A stretch of 33,801 bases of DNA, from positions 1-33,801 of the forward strand of contig CAYOSS010000007.1 in the NCBI GenBank assembly GCA_964406705.1. Reading direction: 5' to 3'. Source of the DNA: CAZRRV01 sp964406705. Lineage in GTDB: Bacteria > Bacillota > Clostridia > Oscillospirales > Acutalibacteraceae. Shown here in pieces: positions 22,675 to 30,836 of the stretch. Each line of letters starts with the position of its first letter. Within the stretch, counting starts at the first letter, position 1. The translations under genes and the position numbers were made by a program. Below the pieces are notes generated by a model. It had not been told where the DNA came from. It saw only the letters and a program-made list of their open reading frames with translations, and made no database searches.

Positions 22675-23637
22675 TTACAGCACGAAGCAGGTCAAATACA
22701 CATATCCTATGTACACCGCTAAAAGGGTGTACCCCTGCCAGCGGCGGAACTTTTTAGAAATCAGCGCGGGGACCATAGCGATAATTCCCACCAACAGGCA
22801 CGCCGCGAGGTCCAGCACCGCCGCGTCGGAGGCGAAGGGGAGCGCCTTGCCGGAAATCAGCGAGCTGAGCGGCAGTATCAGCGTCAGGTCTATGATGTTC
22901 GCACCCAAGATGTTCCCGGCGGAGAGGGAGGCCTGCTTCTTGGCTACCGCCGTAATCGTGGTGATGAGCTCGGGCAGCGAGGTGCCAATCGCGACCACCG
23001 TCACGCCGATTATCCGCTCCGAGATGCCGATGGCGCGTGCCAGGGTGCTTCCGTTATCCACAAGCAGCTGCGCGCCTATCACAATCCCCGCCGTGCCGAG
23101 GACGAACTTCACCACATTGGTGATGACGGTCTTGCGCGTCGCCTTGGGGCGGGCTTCGCGGTCGTCTCCGCCCTCGCGCATGGAGCGTTTCGCGGCGGTG
23201 ACGTTCTCGAAGAGAAAGAGCGCGAAGATAACCAACAGGCACACAGCGAGACCGATTTTAAGCTCACCCAGAAAACCGCCCAGGACTATCACTCCGGCGG
23301 CGGTGAGCATCAGCGCGGTTTTGGGCCAGTAATCGCGGCGGTTTATCGCCGAGGGGAGGAAAATCAGCGCTATGGCCATTATAAGACCTATGTTCGCCGT
23401 GACGCTTCCCACCGCGTTGCCCACGGCCATATCCACCTTACCCTCCGCCGCCGCCATAGTGGAGACAAGCAGTTCCGGCAGGGTGGTGGCGAGGCTGACG
23501 ACGGTCGCGCCGACTATCAGCTTCGGTATTCCGCTGATTTCGGCGAACCAGGAGGCGGCGTCCACGAAGAAGTCCCCGCCCTTGATAATCAGCACGAGCC
23601 CCACGATAAACAGAATTACCGCTAAAGCAATTTCCAA
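22675..23637 (-). CDS. Calcium/sodium antiporter, CaCA family (YrbG-like)
   Basis: Integral membrane exchanger of cations, 320 residues, about ten hydrophobic helices. The two inverted alpha-repeats are clear: TTLPELLVSTMAAAEGKVDMAVGNAVGS, and GTSLPELITTITA with SAGNILGANIIDL, containing the acidic residues that bind Ca2+/Na+ in this family. A hydrophilic loop (about 155-170, REGGDDREARPK) separates the halves. The start is a TTG at 23637, with GAGGAAAGGG upstream. The stop is 22 bp before the ligA ATG, so it is likely co-transcribed with ligA. Ion specificity cannot be fixed from sequence. Confidence 0.92.
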   Translation of the reverse strand: MEIALAVILFIVGLVLIIKGGDFFVDAASWFAEISGIPKLIVGATVVSLATTLPELLVSTMAAAEGKVDMAVGNAVGSVTANIGLIMAIALIFLPSAINRRDYWPKTALMLTAAGVIVLGGFLGELKIGLAVCLLVIFALFLFENVTAAKRSMREGGDDREARPKATRKTVITNVVKFVLGTAGIVIGAQLLVDNGSTLARAIGISERIIGVTVVAIGTSLPELITTITAVAKKQASLSAGNILGANIIDLTLILPLSSLISGKALPFASDAAVLDLAACLLVGIIAMVPALISKKFRRWQGYTLLAVYIGYVYLTCFVL

Positions 23638-23651
23638 CGATGGTCCCTTTC

Positions 23652-23711
23652 CTCAATATAATATTGCCCGGATATGCCGGCTTTCAATATAAATTTTGCC
23701 CGGATAAACCA
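23652..23711. repeat. Two near-identical tandem units of about 30 bp
   Basis: CAATATAATATTGCCCGGAT is followed by a second copy beginning CAATATAAATTTTGCCCGGA; both continue into ATA, two variable bases and CC. They fill the space between the hemolysin III-like stop codon and the antiporter ribosome site. Confidence 0.6.
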
Positions 23712-23714
23712 GCC

Positions 23715-24383
23715 CTACATTATGGACAGCACCGTCAGCGTGTGGCACGCGCTCCCCGCTAACACGAAGCAGTGGAACGCCGAGTGGAAATAGCGCACTT
23801 TCGAGCCCACGGAAAAGAGTATGGCCCCGACTGTGTAGAGTATCCCGCCGCCGAGCAGCAGCCAGAACGCCCCCCTCGAGAGCGCCCTGTACACCGTCTT
23901 AAGCGAGAACACTATGCACCAGCCGAGCAGTATGTAGCAGAACATCGAGAACCGCTTGAATTTGCGTAAGTCTATGGCGTTCAGCGTGATGGCGAGGGCG
24001 GCGGTGCCCCACTCGAAGCCGAACGTCACCCAGCACGCCACCGGGTCCAGCGGGCGCACCGCGCAGATGAGCAGGGGGGTGTACGTCCCCGCTATCAGCA
24101 GGTAAATGGTGCAGTGATCCAGAATTTGGAATACCTTCTTGCTTGTGGAGACCTTTAGCCCGTGGTATATGCTGGACATTGTGTAGAGGGTGATCATAGT
24201 GACGCCGAACACCGCTCCCGTGACTATCCCCGCCGGGTTATGATGGAGTATCCCGATTATGACGCACATCGCGAGCGCCACGACGCCCAAAGCCGCTCCC
24301 ACAATGTGAGATACGGTGTTGAATATCTCCTCGCCCCGGGTGTAGTCCGGCAAAATTCTGTCGCGCAATTTGGTACGCCGCAT
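23715..24383 (-). CDS. Hemolysin III family / PAQR-like membrane protein
   Basis: 222-residue integral membrane protein with seven hydrophobic helices. Diagnostic motifs: GEEIFNTVSHIVGAALG near the N-terminus, SSIYHGL, ILDHCTIYLLIAGTYTP and a C-terminal FHSAFHCFVLAGSACHTLTV. Together these provide the conserved His/Asp metal-site residues of the YqfA/HlyIII/adiponectin-receptor superfamily. Despite the name, a housekeeping lipid or membrane-homeostasis role is more likely than toxin activity. Start at ATG 24383 because GGGGAG lies six bases upstream; an extension to 24473 would add non-conserved sequence. First gene of a minus-strand cluster with the antiporter and ligA. Confidence 0.9.
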   Translation of the reverse strand: MRRTKLRDRILPDYTRGEEIFNTVSHIVGAALGVVALAMCVIIGILHHNPAGIVTGAVFGVTMITLYTMSSIYHGLKVSTSKKVFQILDHCTIYLLIAGTYTPLLICAVRPLDPVACWVTFGFEWGTAALAITLNAIDLRKFKRFSMFCYILLGWCIVFSLKTVYRALSRGAFWLLLGGGILYTVGAILFSVGSKVRYFHSAFHCFVLAGSACHTLTVLSIM

Positions 24384-24418
24384 AAACCTCTCCCCGGCGT
24401 CTTCGCGCAAAAAAGCGG

Positions 24419-24447
24419 TTGCGAAGCCGCCCGTTTTATGATATACT
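24419..24447 (+). promoter_or_regulatory. Promoter for the small membrane protein / nnrD / rsmA cluster
   Basis: TTGCGA (24419-24424), a 17-bp spacer and TATACT (24442-24447) lie about 95 bp before the ATG at 24542. It is divergent from the hemolysin III-like gene. Confidence 0.6.
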
Positions 24448-24541
24448 CTTCCTTGTGATACCTGTATGCCCAAGCCGTCGCGCCGCGTATTACCGCGTGG
24501 CGCACTCTCAAAATTATACCACGCCTGCGGGGGATTGTCAA

Positions 24542-25030
24542 ATGGATATTTACATCGAACAGCTCTACGCCATGCCGTCCGACACTGCCAACCGCCTCAA
24601 GAAAGCCGGGATTATCGCCGCCGCCGTGCTGTTAATAGGCTTGTTGGTATTTTTGGCGTTTACGGTTTTGGCGGCGTTTTCGGCTATATTGGTGCTGTTG
24701 GCGTTCGGCGTGGGGTACCTCGCGTTTTTCCTCTACGGAAAGCTTAAGGTGGAGTACGAGTATATCCTCACGGCGGGGGTCGTGGACATAGACCGCATAC
24801 AAAATCAGCGGCGGCGCAAGCGCGTTGGCTCCTTCACCGTGGCGGACGTGTCCGGAATCGGCAAGGCGGAGAGGGCGCCGGTGGGGCACGAGGTGCGACG
24901 CTTCTGCGCGAGGGACGACGGGTACTACTTCGCCTTCGGCAACGACCTTATCATCTTCGCACCCAATGAGAGGTTCCGCGAGGAGATGTGCAAGTATCTC
25001 CCACGCTATCTAAAATCGGAGCTTCAGTGA
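24542..25030 (+). CDS. Small two-helix membrane protein of unknown function (DUF6106-like)
   Basis: 162 residues beginning MDIYIEQLYAMPSDTANRLKK. Two adjacent hydrophobic helices (about 22-44 and 46-66) are followed by a soluble C-terminal part with YEYILTAGVVDIDRIQNQRRRKR, a form seen in small membrane proteins of Clostridia that carry a PH-like C-terminal fold. No catalytic motif is visible. The ATG at 24542 follows a G-rich ribosome site (GGGGGAT) by seven bases. The stop overlaps the nnrD start (GTGA), so the genes are coupled, though I see no functional link. Confidence 0.7.
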   Translation: MDIYIEQLYAMPSDTANRLKKAGIIAAAVLLIGLLVFLAFTVLAAFSAILVLLAFGVGYLAFFLYGKLKVEYEYILTAGVVDIDRIQNQRRRKRVGSFTVADVSGIGKAERAPVGHEVRRFCARDDGYYFAFGNDLIIFAPNERFREEMCKYLPRYLKSELQ

Positions 25031-25875
25031 CGGTGAGCGTTCCCGCCGAGATCACCGCCGACTTCGTGAGAAGTTGCCTGCCCCGCCGTCCCGCCGACGC
25101 TCACAAGGGGGATTTCGGGGTTCTGGGAGTTGTCGCGGGGAGCTACGGAATGGCGGGCGCCCCGTCGTTCGTGGCGAACGCCGCCTACCGCGCGGGAGCG
25201 GGGCTGGTGTACGGCTTCCTACCGCGATCCGTTTATCCTGTTGTGGCGACTCTTTGCCCCGAGGCGGTCTTTTACCCCGGGGGGGATAAGCCGCGCGCGC
25301 TGGCGAGGCACGCGGGTCGCCTCACCGCCTTGGTTATGGGCCCCGGGAGAGCCGAGACCCGCGCCACCGCCGCCCTGGCGGAGTGGGCTATTTCCTCCCG
25401 CCTCCCCCTTTGCCTTGACGCGGGAGGGATCAACGCCTTGCGGGGGGATTTGGAGAAGCTACGCGGCAGCCCCGCCGTGATCACCCCTCACGCGGGTGAG
25501 GCCGCGAGGGCGCTCGGAGTGACGCCGGGCGATGTGAACCGCGACCGCGCCGCCGCCGCCAGGGAGCTTGCCAATCGGTCCGGCTCTGTCGCCGTCCTAA
25601 AGGGGAAGGACACTCTTGTGGCGTCGGGTGACGGGCTTTTAGTCTGCCGCCTCGGCAATAGCGGTATGGCGACGGCGGGCAGCGGGGACGTGCTAAGCGG
25701 AGTGATTGGAGCGCTCTTGGCCGGCGGGGTCGCGCCCCGGGAGGCGGCGGCGGCGGGCGTGTACATCCACGCGTTGGCGGGAGATATCGCCGCGGGGAAG
25801 ACGGGCGGTCGCAGCCTTATCGCGAGGGACATTATTGAGAGCCTGCCCGACGCGCTGAAACTGTTGGAGCGATGA
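25027..25875 (+). CDS. nnrD: ADP-dependent NAD(P)H-hydrate dehydratase
   Basis: Repairs hydrated NADH/NADPH by ADP-dependent dehydration, cytoplasmic. About 282 residues of the ribokinase-like CARKD fold: HKGDFGVLGVVAGSYGMAGA near the N-terminus, GPGRAE, CLDAGGINAL, VITPHAGEAARALG, AVLKGKDTLVASGDG and the nucleotide/anion-hole motif GMATAGSGDVLSG, whose Asp is the catalytic base. The N-terminal epimerase domain (NnrE) found in many fused bacterial versions is absent, so an epimerase must be elsewhere or missing. The start is taken as GTG 25027, overlapping the previous stop, five bases after CGGAG. The stop overlaps the rsmA ATG. Confidence 0.92.
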   Translation: MTVSVPAEITADFVRSCLPRRPADAHKGDFGVLGVVAGSYGMAGAPSFVANAAYRAGAGLVYGFLPRSVYPVVATLCPEAVFYPGGDKPRALARHAGRLTALVMGPGRAETRATAALAEWAISSRLPLCLDAGGINALRGDLEKLRGSPAVITPHAGEAARALGVTPGDVNRDRAAAARELANRSGSVAVLKGKDTLVASGDGLLVCRLGNSGMATAGSGDVLSGVIGALLAGGVAPREAAAAGVYIHALAGDIAAGKTGGRSLIARDIIESLPDALKLLER

Positions 25876-26783
25876 GCGGGGAACGGTCCGCGCGCCCCGC
25901 CGAGGGGGGCCCGACTAACCTTACCTCTCTCGGCGAGATCCGCGCGCTGCTACGCGAGACGGGCTCGTCCCCCAAAAAGAGGTACGGGCAGAACTTTCTC
26001 ATAAACCCGGTTGTGGCGCCCGTTATGGCAAGGCGCGCCGCGGAGGAGTCCCCCTATATTTTAGAAATTGGGCCGGGGTTGGGCACGCTCACGGCGGAGC
26101 TCGCCAAGGTCGCGAGGAAGGTCGTCGCGGTGGAGCTTGACACCTCTCTTTCCCCCGTGTTGGAGAGGACCGTGGGGCCGCTCGGCAACGTTTCGGTGCG
26201 GTACGGCGATATACTGCGCGTGGATTTGCTCTCTCTGCTTCGTGAGGAGTTCCCCGGGGAGCGGATCGCGGTGTGCGCCAACCTGCCCTATTACGTGACC
26301 TCCCCCGTTTTGGCGAGGTTTTTGGAGGAGGACCTGCCCGTCCGCTCGCTCACGCTGATGCTGCAAAGGGAGGCGGCGGAGCGGCTGTTGGCGCCCCTAC
26401 CCTCGCGGGAGGCGGGCGCGTCCACGGTGGCGGTCGCGTTCAGGGCGGAGGGGGAGCGGCTGTTAACCGTGTCCCGCGGGAGCTTTTATCCCGCGCCGAA
26501 GGTAGACAGCGCGGTTATTCACCTAAAAATGCGTCCCCATCCTCCGGTGGAAGTGACCGACAGCGGGCTGATGTTCCGCCTGGTGCGCGCCGGGTACGAG
26601 TGCCGCCGGAAAACCCTGCCCAACGCCCTCGGCGTGGCGGGGTTCGATAAGGCGGCCGTGTCGCGGGGACTGCGCGCCGTCGGGCTGCGGGAGGATATAC
26701 GCGCCGAGGGGTTGTCACTTAGCGACTGGGCGGCTCTCTCAAACGCTGTGGGGGCTGTCGGAGCAATAAATGCCGGAGGTTGA
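25872..26783 (+). CDS. rsmA: 16S rRNA (adenine1518-N6/adenine1519-N6)-dimethyltransferase
   Basis: KsgA-type SAM-dependent enzyme that dimethylates two adenines in the 3'-terminal hairpin of 16S rRNA during 30S maturation; its loss gives kasugamycin resistance. 303 residues. Motifs: KKRYGQNFL (36-43), SAM-binding EIGPGLGTLT (65-74), acidic VAVELD (85-90), and catalytic NLPYY (137-141). The C-terminal helical domain includes FYPAPKVDSAVI and RRKTLPNAL, typical of the family. The ATG overlaps the nnrD stop (ATGA). Confidence 0.97.
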   Translation: MSGERSARPAEGGPTNLTSLGEIRALLRETGSSPKKRYGQNFLINPVVAPVMARRAAEESPYILEIGPGLGTLTAELAKVARKVVAVELDTSLSPVLERTVGPLGNVSVRYGDILRVDLLSLLREEFPGERIAVCANLPYYVTSPVLARFLEEDLPVRSLTLMLQREAAERLLAPLPSREAGASTVAVAFRAEGERLLTVSRGSFYPAPKVDSAVIHLKMRPHPPVEVTDSGLMFRLVRAGYECRRKTLPNALGVAGFDKAAVSRGLRAVGLREDIRAEGLSLSDWAALSNAVGAVGAINAGG

Positions 26784-26789
26784 TGTGTT

Positions 26790-27791
26790 ATGGTTAAGGT
26801 GTTGCCGTTTCGCGGCGGGGCTAACGAGTATGTTGTGGGTAACGGGGAGTTGGAGGTCTCTCTCCTCGACTACGGGGCGACAATCCACGCGATACGCTTC
26901 GCCGGGCGCGACTTGTGCCTGGGGTTCGACGACTTAGACGGTTACAAGACCTGCACCAGCTACCAGGGCGCGACGGTGGGCAGGTACGCGAACCGCATCG
27001 CGGCGGGGAAGTTCACCCTTGACGGCGTACAATACGATGTGGGCCGCAACGAGGCGGGGAGAGGTCACCTTCACGGCGGCAAAGCGGGCCTCAACACCAA
27101 GATTTGGCGCGCCGAACCGTTGGAGGAGCTTCCCGGAGTGCGCTTTTCCACCACCCTCGCGGACGGCGAGGAGGGCTACCCCGGGAATATGGATATATCC
27201 GTCGCATTCTCGCTGGAGGGCGGCTCTCTCAAAATCAGCTACGACGCCGTGAGCGATAAGGACACCGTGTTCAACCCCACCAACCACACCTATTTCCGCC
27301 TCGGCGGGGAGAATATTCTTTCCACCGAGCTTCGTATTTTCGCGGAGTATATCACCCCGGTTGACGAGCTTCTGATCCCCACCGGTGAGCTGCTCCCCGT
27401 AGCGGGCACTCCGTTCGACTTCACCTCGGCGAAACCAATAGGCCGGGACATAGACGACCCCCACCCGCAAATCGCGACCTGCCATGGCTACGATCACAAC
27501 TTTGTCTTGGGGATGACCCGCTCCCCGCGCCACGCGGTAAGCGCGTATTGCCCCGAGAGCGGGATTTCCCTCGACTGCTTCACCGATATGCCGGGGATCC
27601 AACTTTACACCTCGGGCGGGCTTTCCGAAAAGAGCGGCAAGGGCGGAGTGCCGCTCTCAAAGTACGCCGGCTTTTGCCTTGAGACGCAGTACTTCCCCGA
27701 CTCTCCCAACCGCCCCGAGTTCCCCTCGGCGACGCTGAGAGCGGGCGAGAGGTTCGCCTCCGAGACGCTCTACCGCTTCTCCTCGCGCTGA
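26790..27791 (+). CDS. galM: Aldose 1-epimerase (galactose mutarotase)
   Basis: Interconverts alpha and beta anomers of glucose/galactose, cytoplasmic. 333 residues, single beta-sandwich domain. Conserved segments: YGATIHAIRF, GRYANRI, HLHGG, catalytic His in NPTNHTYFR (H166), FDFTSAKPIG, YDHNFVL and catalytic Glu in CLETQYFPDSPN (E298). The start ATG 26790 lies ten bases after GGAGG, only six bases after the rsmA stop, so it is probably read with the upstream cluster. No other Leloir-pathway gene is in the window. Confidence 0.96.
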   Translation: MVKVLPFRGGANEYVVGNGELEVSLLDYGATIHAIRFAGRDLCLGFDDLDGYKTCTSYQGATVGRYANRIAAGKFTLDGVQYDVGRNEAGRGHLHGGKAGLNTKIWRAEPLEELPGVRFSTTLADGEEGYPGNMDISVAFSLEGGSLKISYDAVSDKDTVFNPTNHTYFRLGGENILSTELRIFAEYITPVDELLIPTGELLPVAGTPFDFTSAKPIGRDIDDPHPQIATCHGYDHNFVLGMTRSPRHAVSAYCPESGISLDCFTDMPGIQLYTSGGLSEKSGKGGVPLSKYAGFCLETQYFPDSPNRPEFPSATLRAGERFASETLYRFSSR

Positions 27792-27881
27792 CGGGCGCTC
27801 CGCAAAAGTGAACAATCCGCCGCCCGTCGGTCTCGGTATTTTGTGCTCTGTAACAAATCCCCCGCGAAATGGCGATTTTTC

Positions 27882-27910
27882 TTGAAAAGCCGGCGCCGCG
27901 GTGCTATAAT
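27882..27910 (+). promoter_or_regulatory. Promoter of the BMP-family ABC importer operon
   Basis: TTGAAA (27882-27887), a 17-bp spacer and a perfect TATAAT (27905-27910) lie about 45 bp before the lipoprotein start. Confidence 0.8.
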
Positions 27911-27955
27911 GTACGCGTGTTCGCGAGGGCAATTCATTTGGGAGGTAAAAGGCGT

Positions 27956-29230
27956 ATGAAAAGATTTTTGGCTTTACTGCTCTGTACACTGCTTGTATTC
28001 GCTTTCGCCGGGTGCGGCAAGAGCGGGGACGAAGGCGACGCCGGCGGGGCGAAAGGGCTCAGCAACCCGCCCATAGCCGGGGCGAATCTCGGCGCCGATT
28101 TCAAGGTTCCCGAGGACTTCAAGATAGGCTTCATCTTCCTGCACGACGATAAATCCACTTACGACCGCAACTTTATGGACGCGGCGGATCAGGTCAAGAA
28201 CGCGCTCAGCCTCACCGACGATCAGGTGATTTTCCGTTATCCCGTGGGTGAGAGCAACGAGTGCCTCGAGGAGGCGGATTACCTTGCCGAGCAGGGCTGC
28301 GACATCATTTTCGCGGACTCGTTCGGCCACGAGGACTTTATGATCGAGGCGGCGAGAAAGCACCCCGACATTCAGTTCTGCCACGCGACCGGCGTCAAGG
28401 CGCACACCGAGGGTCTGCCCAACTACCACAACGCTTTCGCCTCCATTTACGAGGGGCGTTACCTCGCCGGGATCGCCGCCGGGATGAAGCTCAACGAGAT
28501 GATCGAGAACGGCGACATCAAGGCGAGCGAGGCCGTTATAGGCTACGTGGGAGCCTTCCCCTACGCCGAGGTCATCTCCGGGTACACCTCCTTCTATCTC
28601 GGCGCGAGGAGTGTGTGCGAGAGCGCGACGATGAAGGTCCGCTACACCAACTCCTGGTACGACGTCGACGCCGAGCGCAACAGCGCGATCGCCCTCATTT
28701 CCGACGGCTGTGTGCTGATCAGCCAGCACGCCGACTCAATGGGCGCCCCCTCCGCCTGCGAGGAGAAGGGTGTCCCGAATGTTTCCTACAACGGGAGCAC
28801 TTACGAGGACTGCCCCGAGACTTTCATAGTGTCCTCCAGAATTGACTGGGCGCCGTACTTCCTCTACATTATTCAGGGTTACGTCGAGGGGACGGGCATT
28901 GCTACCGACTGGTGTGGCGGTATAGCTAACGGCTCCATTCAGCTGACAGGGGTGAACCTCGATGTCGCGGCGGAAGGCACGGTCGAGGCTATAAAAGACG
29001 CCGCCGAGAAGATGAAGGCCGGGACGCTCCATGTGTTCGATACCTCCAAATTCACCGTTAAAGGCGAGACCATCACCAGCTATATGGCGGACGTCAACAA
29101 CGACGAAGCCTTCACCCCCGATACACAGGTCGTGGCGGACGGGTATTTTCACGAGTCCGAGACGCAGTACCGCTCCGCGCCCTACTTCGACATAATCATT
29201 GACGGCATAGAGGTGCCCGAGAGCAAGTAA
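27956..29230 (+). CDS. BMP family (BmpA/PnrA-like) nucleoside-binding lipoprotein
   Basis: Extracytoplasmic substrate-binding protein; characterised members (PnrA, BmpA) bind purine nucleosides. 424 residues. Signal peptide MKRFLALLLC on, with lipobox FAGC (acylated C20), then a Gly/Asp linker. The BMP domain starts near residue 55 with FKIGFIFLHDDKSTYDRNFMDAADQVK. Further family marks are GCDIIFADSFGHEDFM, FCHATG, YEGRYLAGIAAGMKL, VIGYVGAFPYAEVISGYTSFYLGA, and SQHADSMGAPSACEEKGV, in which the ligand-binding Asp occurs. The ATG at 27956 is ten bases after GGAGG. It is first of a four-gene importer operon and probably the most expressed. Confidence 0.93.
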   Translation: MKRFLALLLCTLLVFAFAGCGKSGDEGDAGGAKGLSNPPIAGANLGADFKVPEDFKIGFIFLHDDKSTYDRNFMDAADQVKNALSLTDDQVIFRYPVGESNECLEEADYLAEQGCDIIFADSFGHEDFMIEAARKHPDIQFCHATGVKAHTEGLPNYHNAFASIYEGRYLAGIAAGMKLNEMIENGDIKASEAVIGYVGAFPYAEVISGYTSFYLGARSVCESATMKVRYTNSWYDVDAERNSAIALISDGCVLISQHADSMGAPSACEEKGVPNVSYNGSTYEDCPETFIVSSRIDWAPYFLYIIQGYVEGTGIATDWCGGIANGSIQLTGVNLDVAAEGTVEAIKDAAEKMKAGTLHVFDTSKFTVKGETITSYMADVNNDEAFTPDTQVVADGYFHESETQYRSAPYFDIIIDGIEVPESK

Positions 29231-29250
29231 TCATACCTTGGAACGGGGCG

Positions 29251-29274
29251 GGGCGGTGGCTCCGCCCTCTGTGT
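29251..29274 (+). terminator. Hairpin attenuator between binding-protein and ATPase genes
   Basis: GGGCGG (29251-29256), loop TGGCT, CCGCCC (29262-29267), followed by TCTGTGTTTT. It sits 20 bp after the lipoprotein stop. A leaky terminator here would give excess binding protein over ATPase and permease, a common plan in ABC importer operons. Confidence 0.5.
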
Positions 29275-29294
29275 TTTCGCGGGAGGTGCGGGCG

Positions 29295-30836
29295 TTGAGC
29301 GGTAAAACCGCTGTGGAGCTGCGGGGTGTGACTAAGACGTTCGGCGATGTCGTCGCGAACCGGGATATCGACCTCGACGTCATGCGCGGGGAGATTTTGG
29401 CTGTCTTGGGCGAGAACGGGAGCGGGAAAACCACGCTGATGAACATCATCGCGGGGATCTACAGCCCAGACTCGGGGGCTATGTTCATCGACGGGGAGGA
29501 AACCTTCATCTGCTCGCCTAAAGACGCGTTTCGCCACAAGATAGGGATGATCCACCAGCACTTTATGTTGGTGGACGTGTTCACCGCGGCGGAAAACATA
29601 GTCTTGGGGTACGACGACGGCTCGCGCTACAAGCTTTCCGACGCGGAGAGGAAGGTCGCGGCACTGGCGGATAAGTACGGTTTCAGCGTGGACCCGCGCA
29701 AGAAGGTTTACGAGATGTCCGTGTCGGAGAAGCAGACCGTCGAGATCCTCAAGGTGCTGTACCGGGGCGCGAACATCCTGATTTTGGACGAGCCTACCGC
29801 CGTGCTCACCCCTCAGGAGACGGATAAGCTTTTCGCGGTGTTGCGGCGTATGCGCGACGACGGAAAGGCGATGCTGCTTATCACCCACAAGCTGCGCGAG
29901 GTGATGCAGATATCCGACCGCGTCACGGTGCTGCGCAAGGGCGAAAACGTCGGCACAGTCAAGACTTCCGAGACCGACGAGGCTCGGCTCACCGAGATGA
30001 TGGTGGGCAAGCGGGTGGACCTCGATATTAAGCGTACGCCGCCCCGGGACCCCGTCGACCGGCTCACGGTGGAGCGGCTCTGCTATTACGATAAGGACGG
30101 TGTGCGCCGCCTCGACAACGTCTCCTTCACCGCGAGGGCGGGGGAGATACTGGGTATAGCCGGTATAGCGGGGAGCGGTCAGCGGGAGCTGCTTGAGTGC
30201 ATCGCGGGGCTGACCCGCCCGACGTCGGGCGCCGTCGGCTACTTTGACCCCGACACGGGCAGGAGAGAGGACCTCAGGAGCAAGACCCCGACGCAGATCC
30301 GCGACCTCGGTGTGCGGCTTTCCTTCGTCCCCGAGGACCGCCTCGGAATGGGCCTCGTCGGGAATATGGATATAATCGACAATATGATGCTGCGCAGCTA
30401 CCGGCGGGGGCATTCCGCGTTTCTGCAAAGAAAGGAGCCACGGACGCTCGCCGAGAGGATTATAGACGGGCTGCAGGTTGTCACCCCCGGCGCCACGACT
30501 CCGGTGCGCCGTCTCTCCGGCGGCAACGTGCAAAAGGTGCTTGTGGGCAGGGAGATAGCCGCGTCCCCCACCGTGCTGATGGCGGCGTACCCCGTGCGGG
30601 GCCTGGACATCAACTCATCCTATATGATATACGACCTTCTCTGCCGGCAGAAGGAGAGCGGGGTCGCGGTCATATACGCCGGGGAGGATCTGGACGTGCT
30701 GCTGGCCCTCTGCGACAGGGTAATGGTGATAGCCTCCGGGCGGGTCACGGGGATCCTCGACGCCAAAACCGCCACCAAAGAGCAGGTCGGCCTCCTGATG
30801 ACGGGCGGCGCGGACGAAAGCGAGGCGATAGCGTGA
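29295..30836 (+). CDS. Double-domain ABC ATPase of the BMP-type nucleoside importer (YufO/NupO-like)
   Basis: Energises the importer on the cytoplasmic side. 513 residues with two ATPase halves. Half one: Walker A GENGSGKT (39-46), Q-loop HQHFMLVD, an unusual signature SVSEKQ (142-147) in place of LSGGQ, as common in this family, and Walker B ILILDEPT (161-168). Half two (from about 258): GIAGSGQRELLECIAG as a degenerate Walker A, FVPEDRLGMGLV, proper signature LSGGNVQK, and a degraded Walker B (VLMAAYPVRGLD) lacking the catalytic Glu. Only one site is therefore likely to hydrolyse ATP. The start TTG 29295 follows GGGAGG by eight bases. The stop overlaps the permease GTG. Confidence 0.93.
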   Translation: MSGKTAVELRGVTKTFGDVVANRDIDLDVMRGEILAVLGENGSGKTTLMNIIAGIYSPDSGAMFIDGEETFICSPKDAFRHKIGMIHQHFMLVDVFTAAENIVLGYDDGSRYKLSDAERKVAALADKYGFSVDPRKKVYEMSVSEKQTVEILKVLYRGANILILDEPTAVLTPQETDKLFAVLRRMRDDGKAMLLITHKLREVMQISDRVTVLRKGENVGTVKTSETDEARLTEMMVGKRVDLDIKRTPPRDPVDRLTVERLCYYDKDGVRRLDNVSFTARAGEILGIAGIAGSGQRELLECIAGLTRPTSGAVGYFDPDTGRREDLRSKTPTQIRDLGVRLSFVPEDRLGMGLVGNMDIIDNMMLRSYRRGHSAFLQRKEPRTLAERIIDGLQVVTPGATTPVRRLSGGNVQKVLVGREIAASPTVLMAAYPVRGLDINSSYMIYDLLCRQKESGVAVIYAGEDLDVLLALCDRVMVIASGRVTGILDAKTATKEQVGLLMTGGADESEAIA

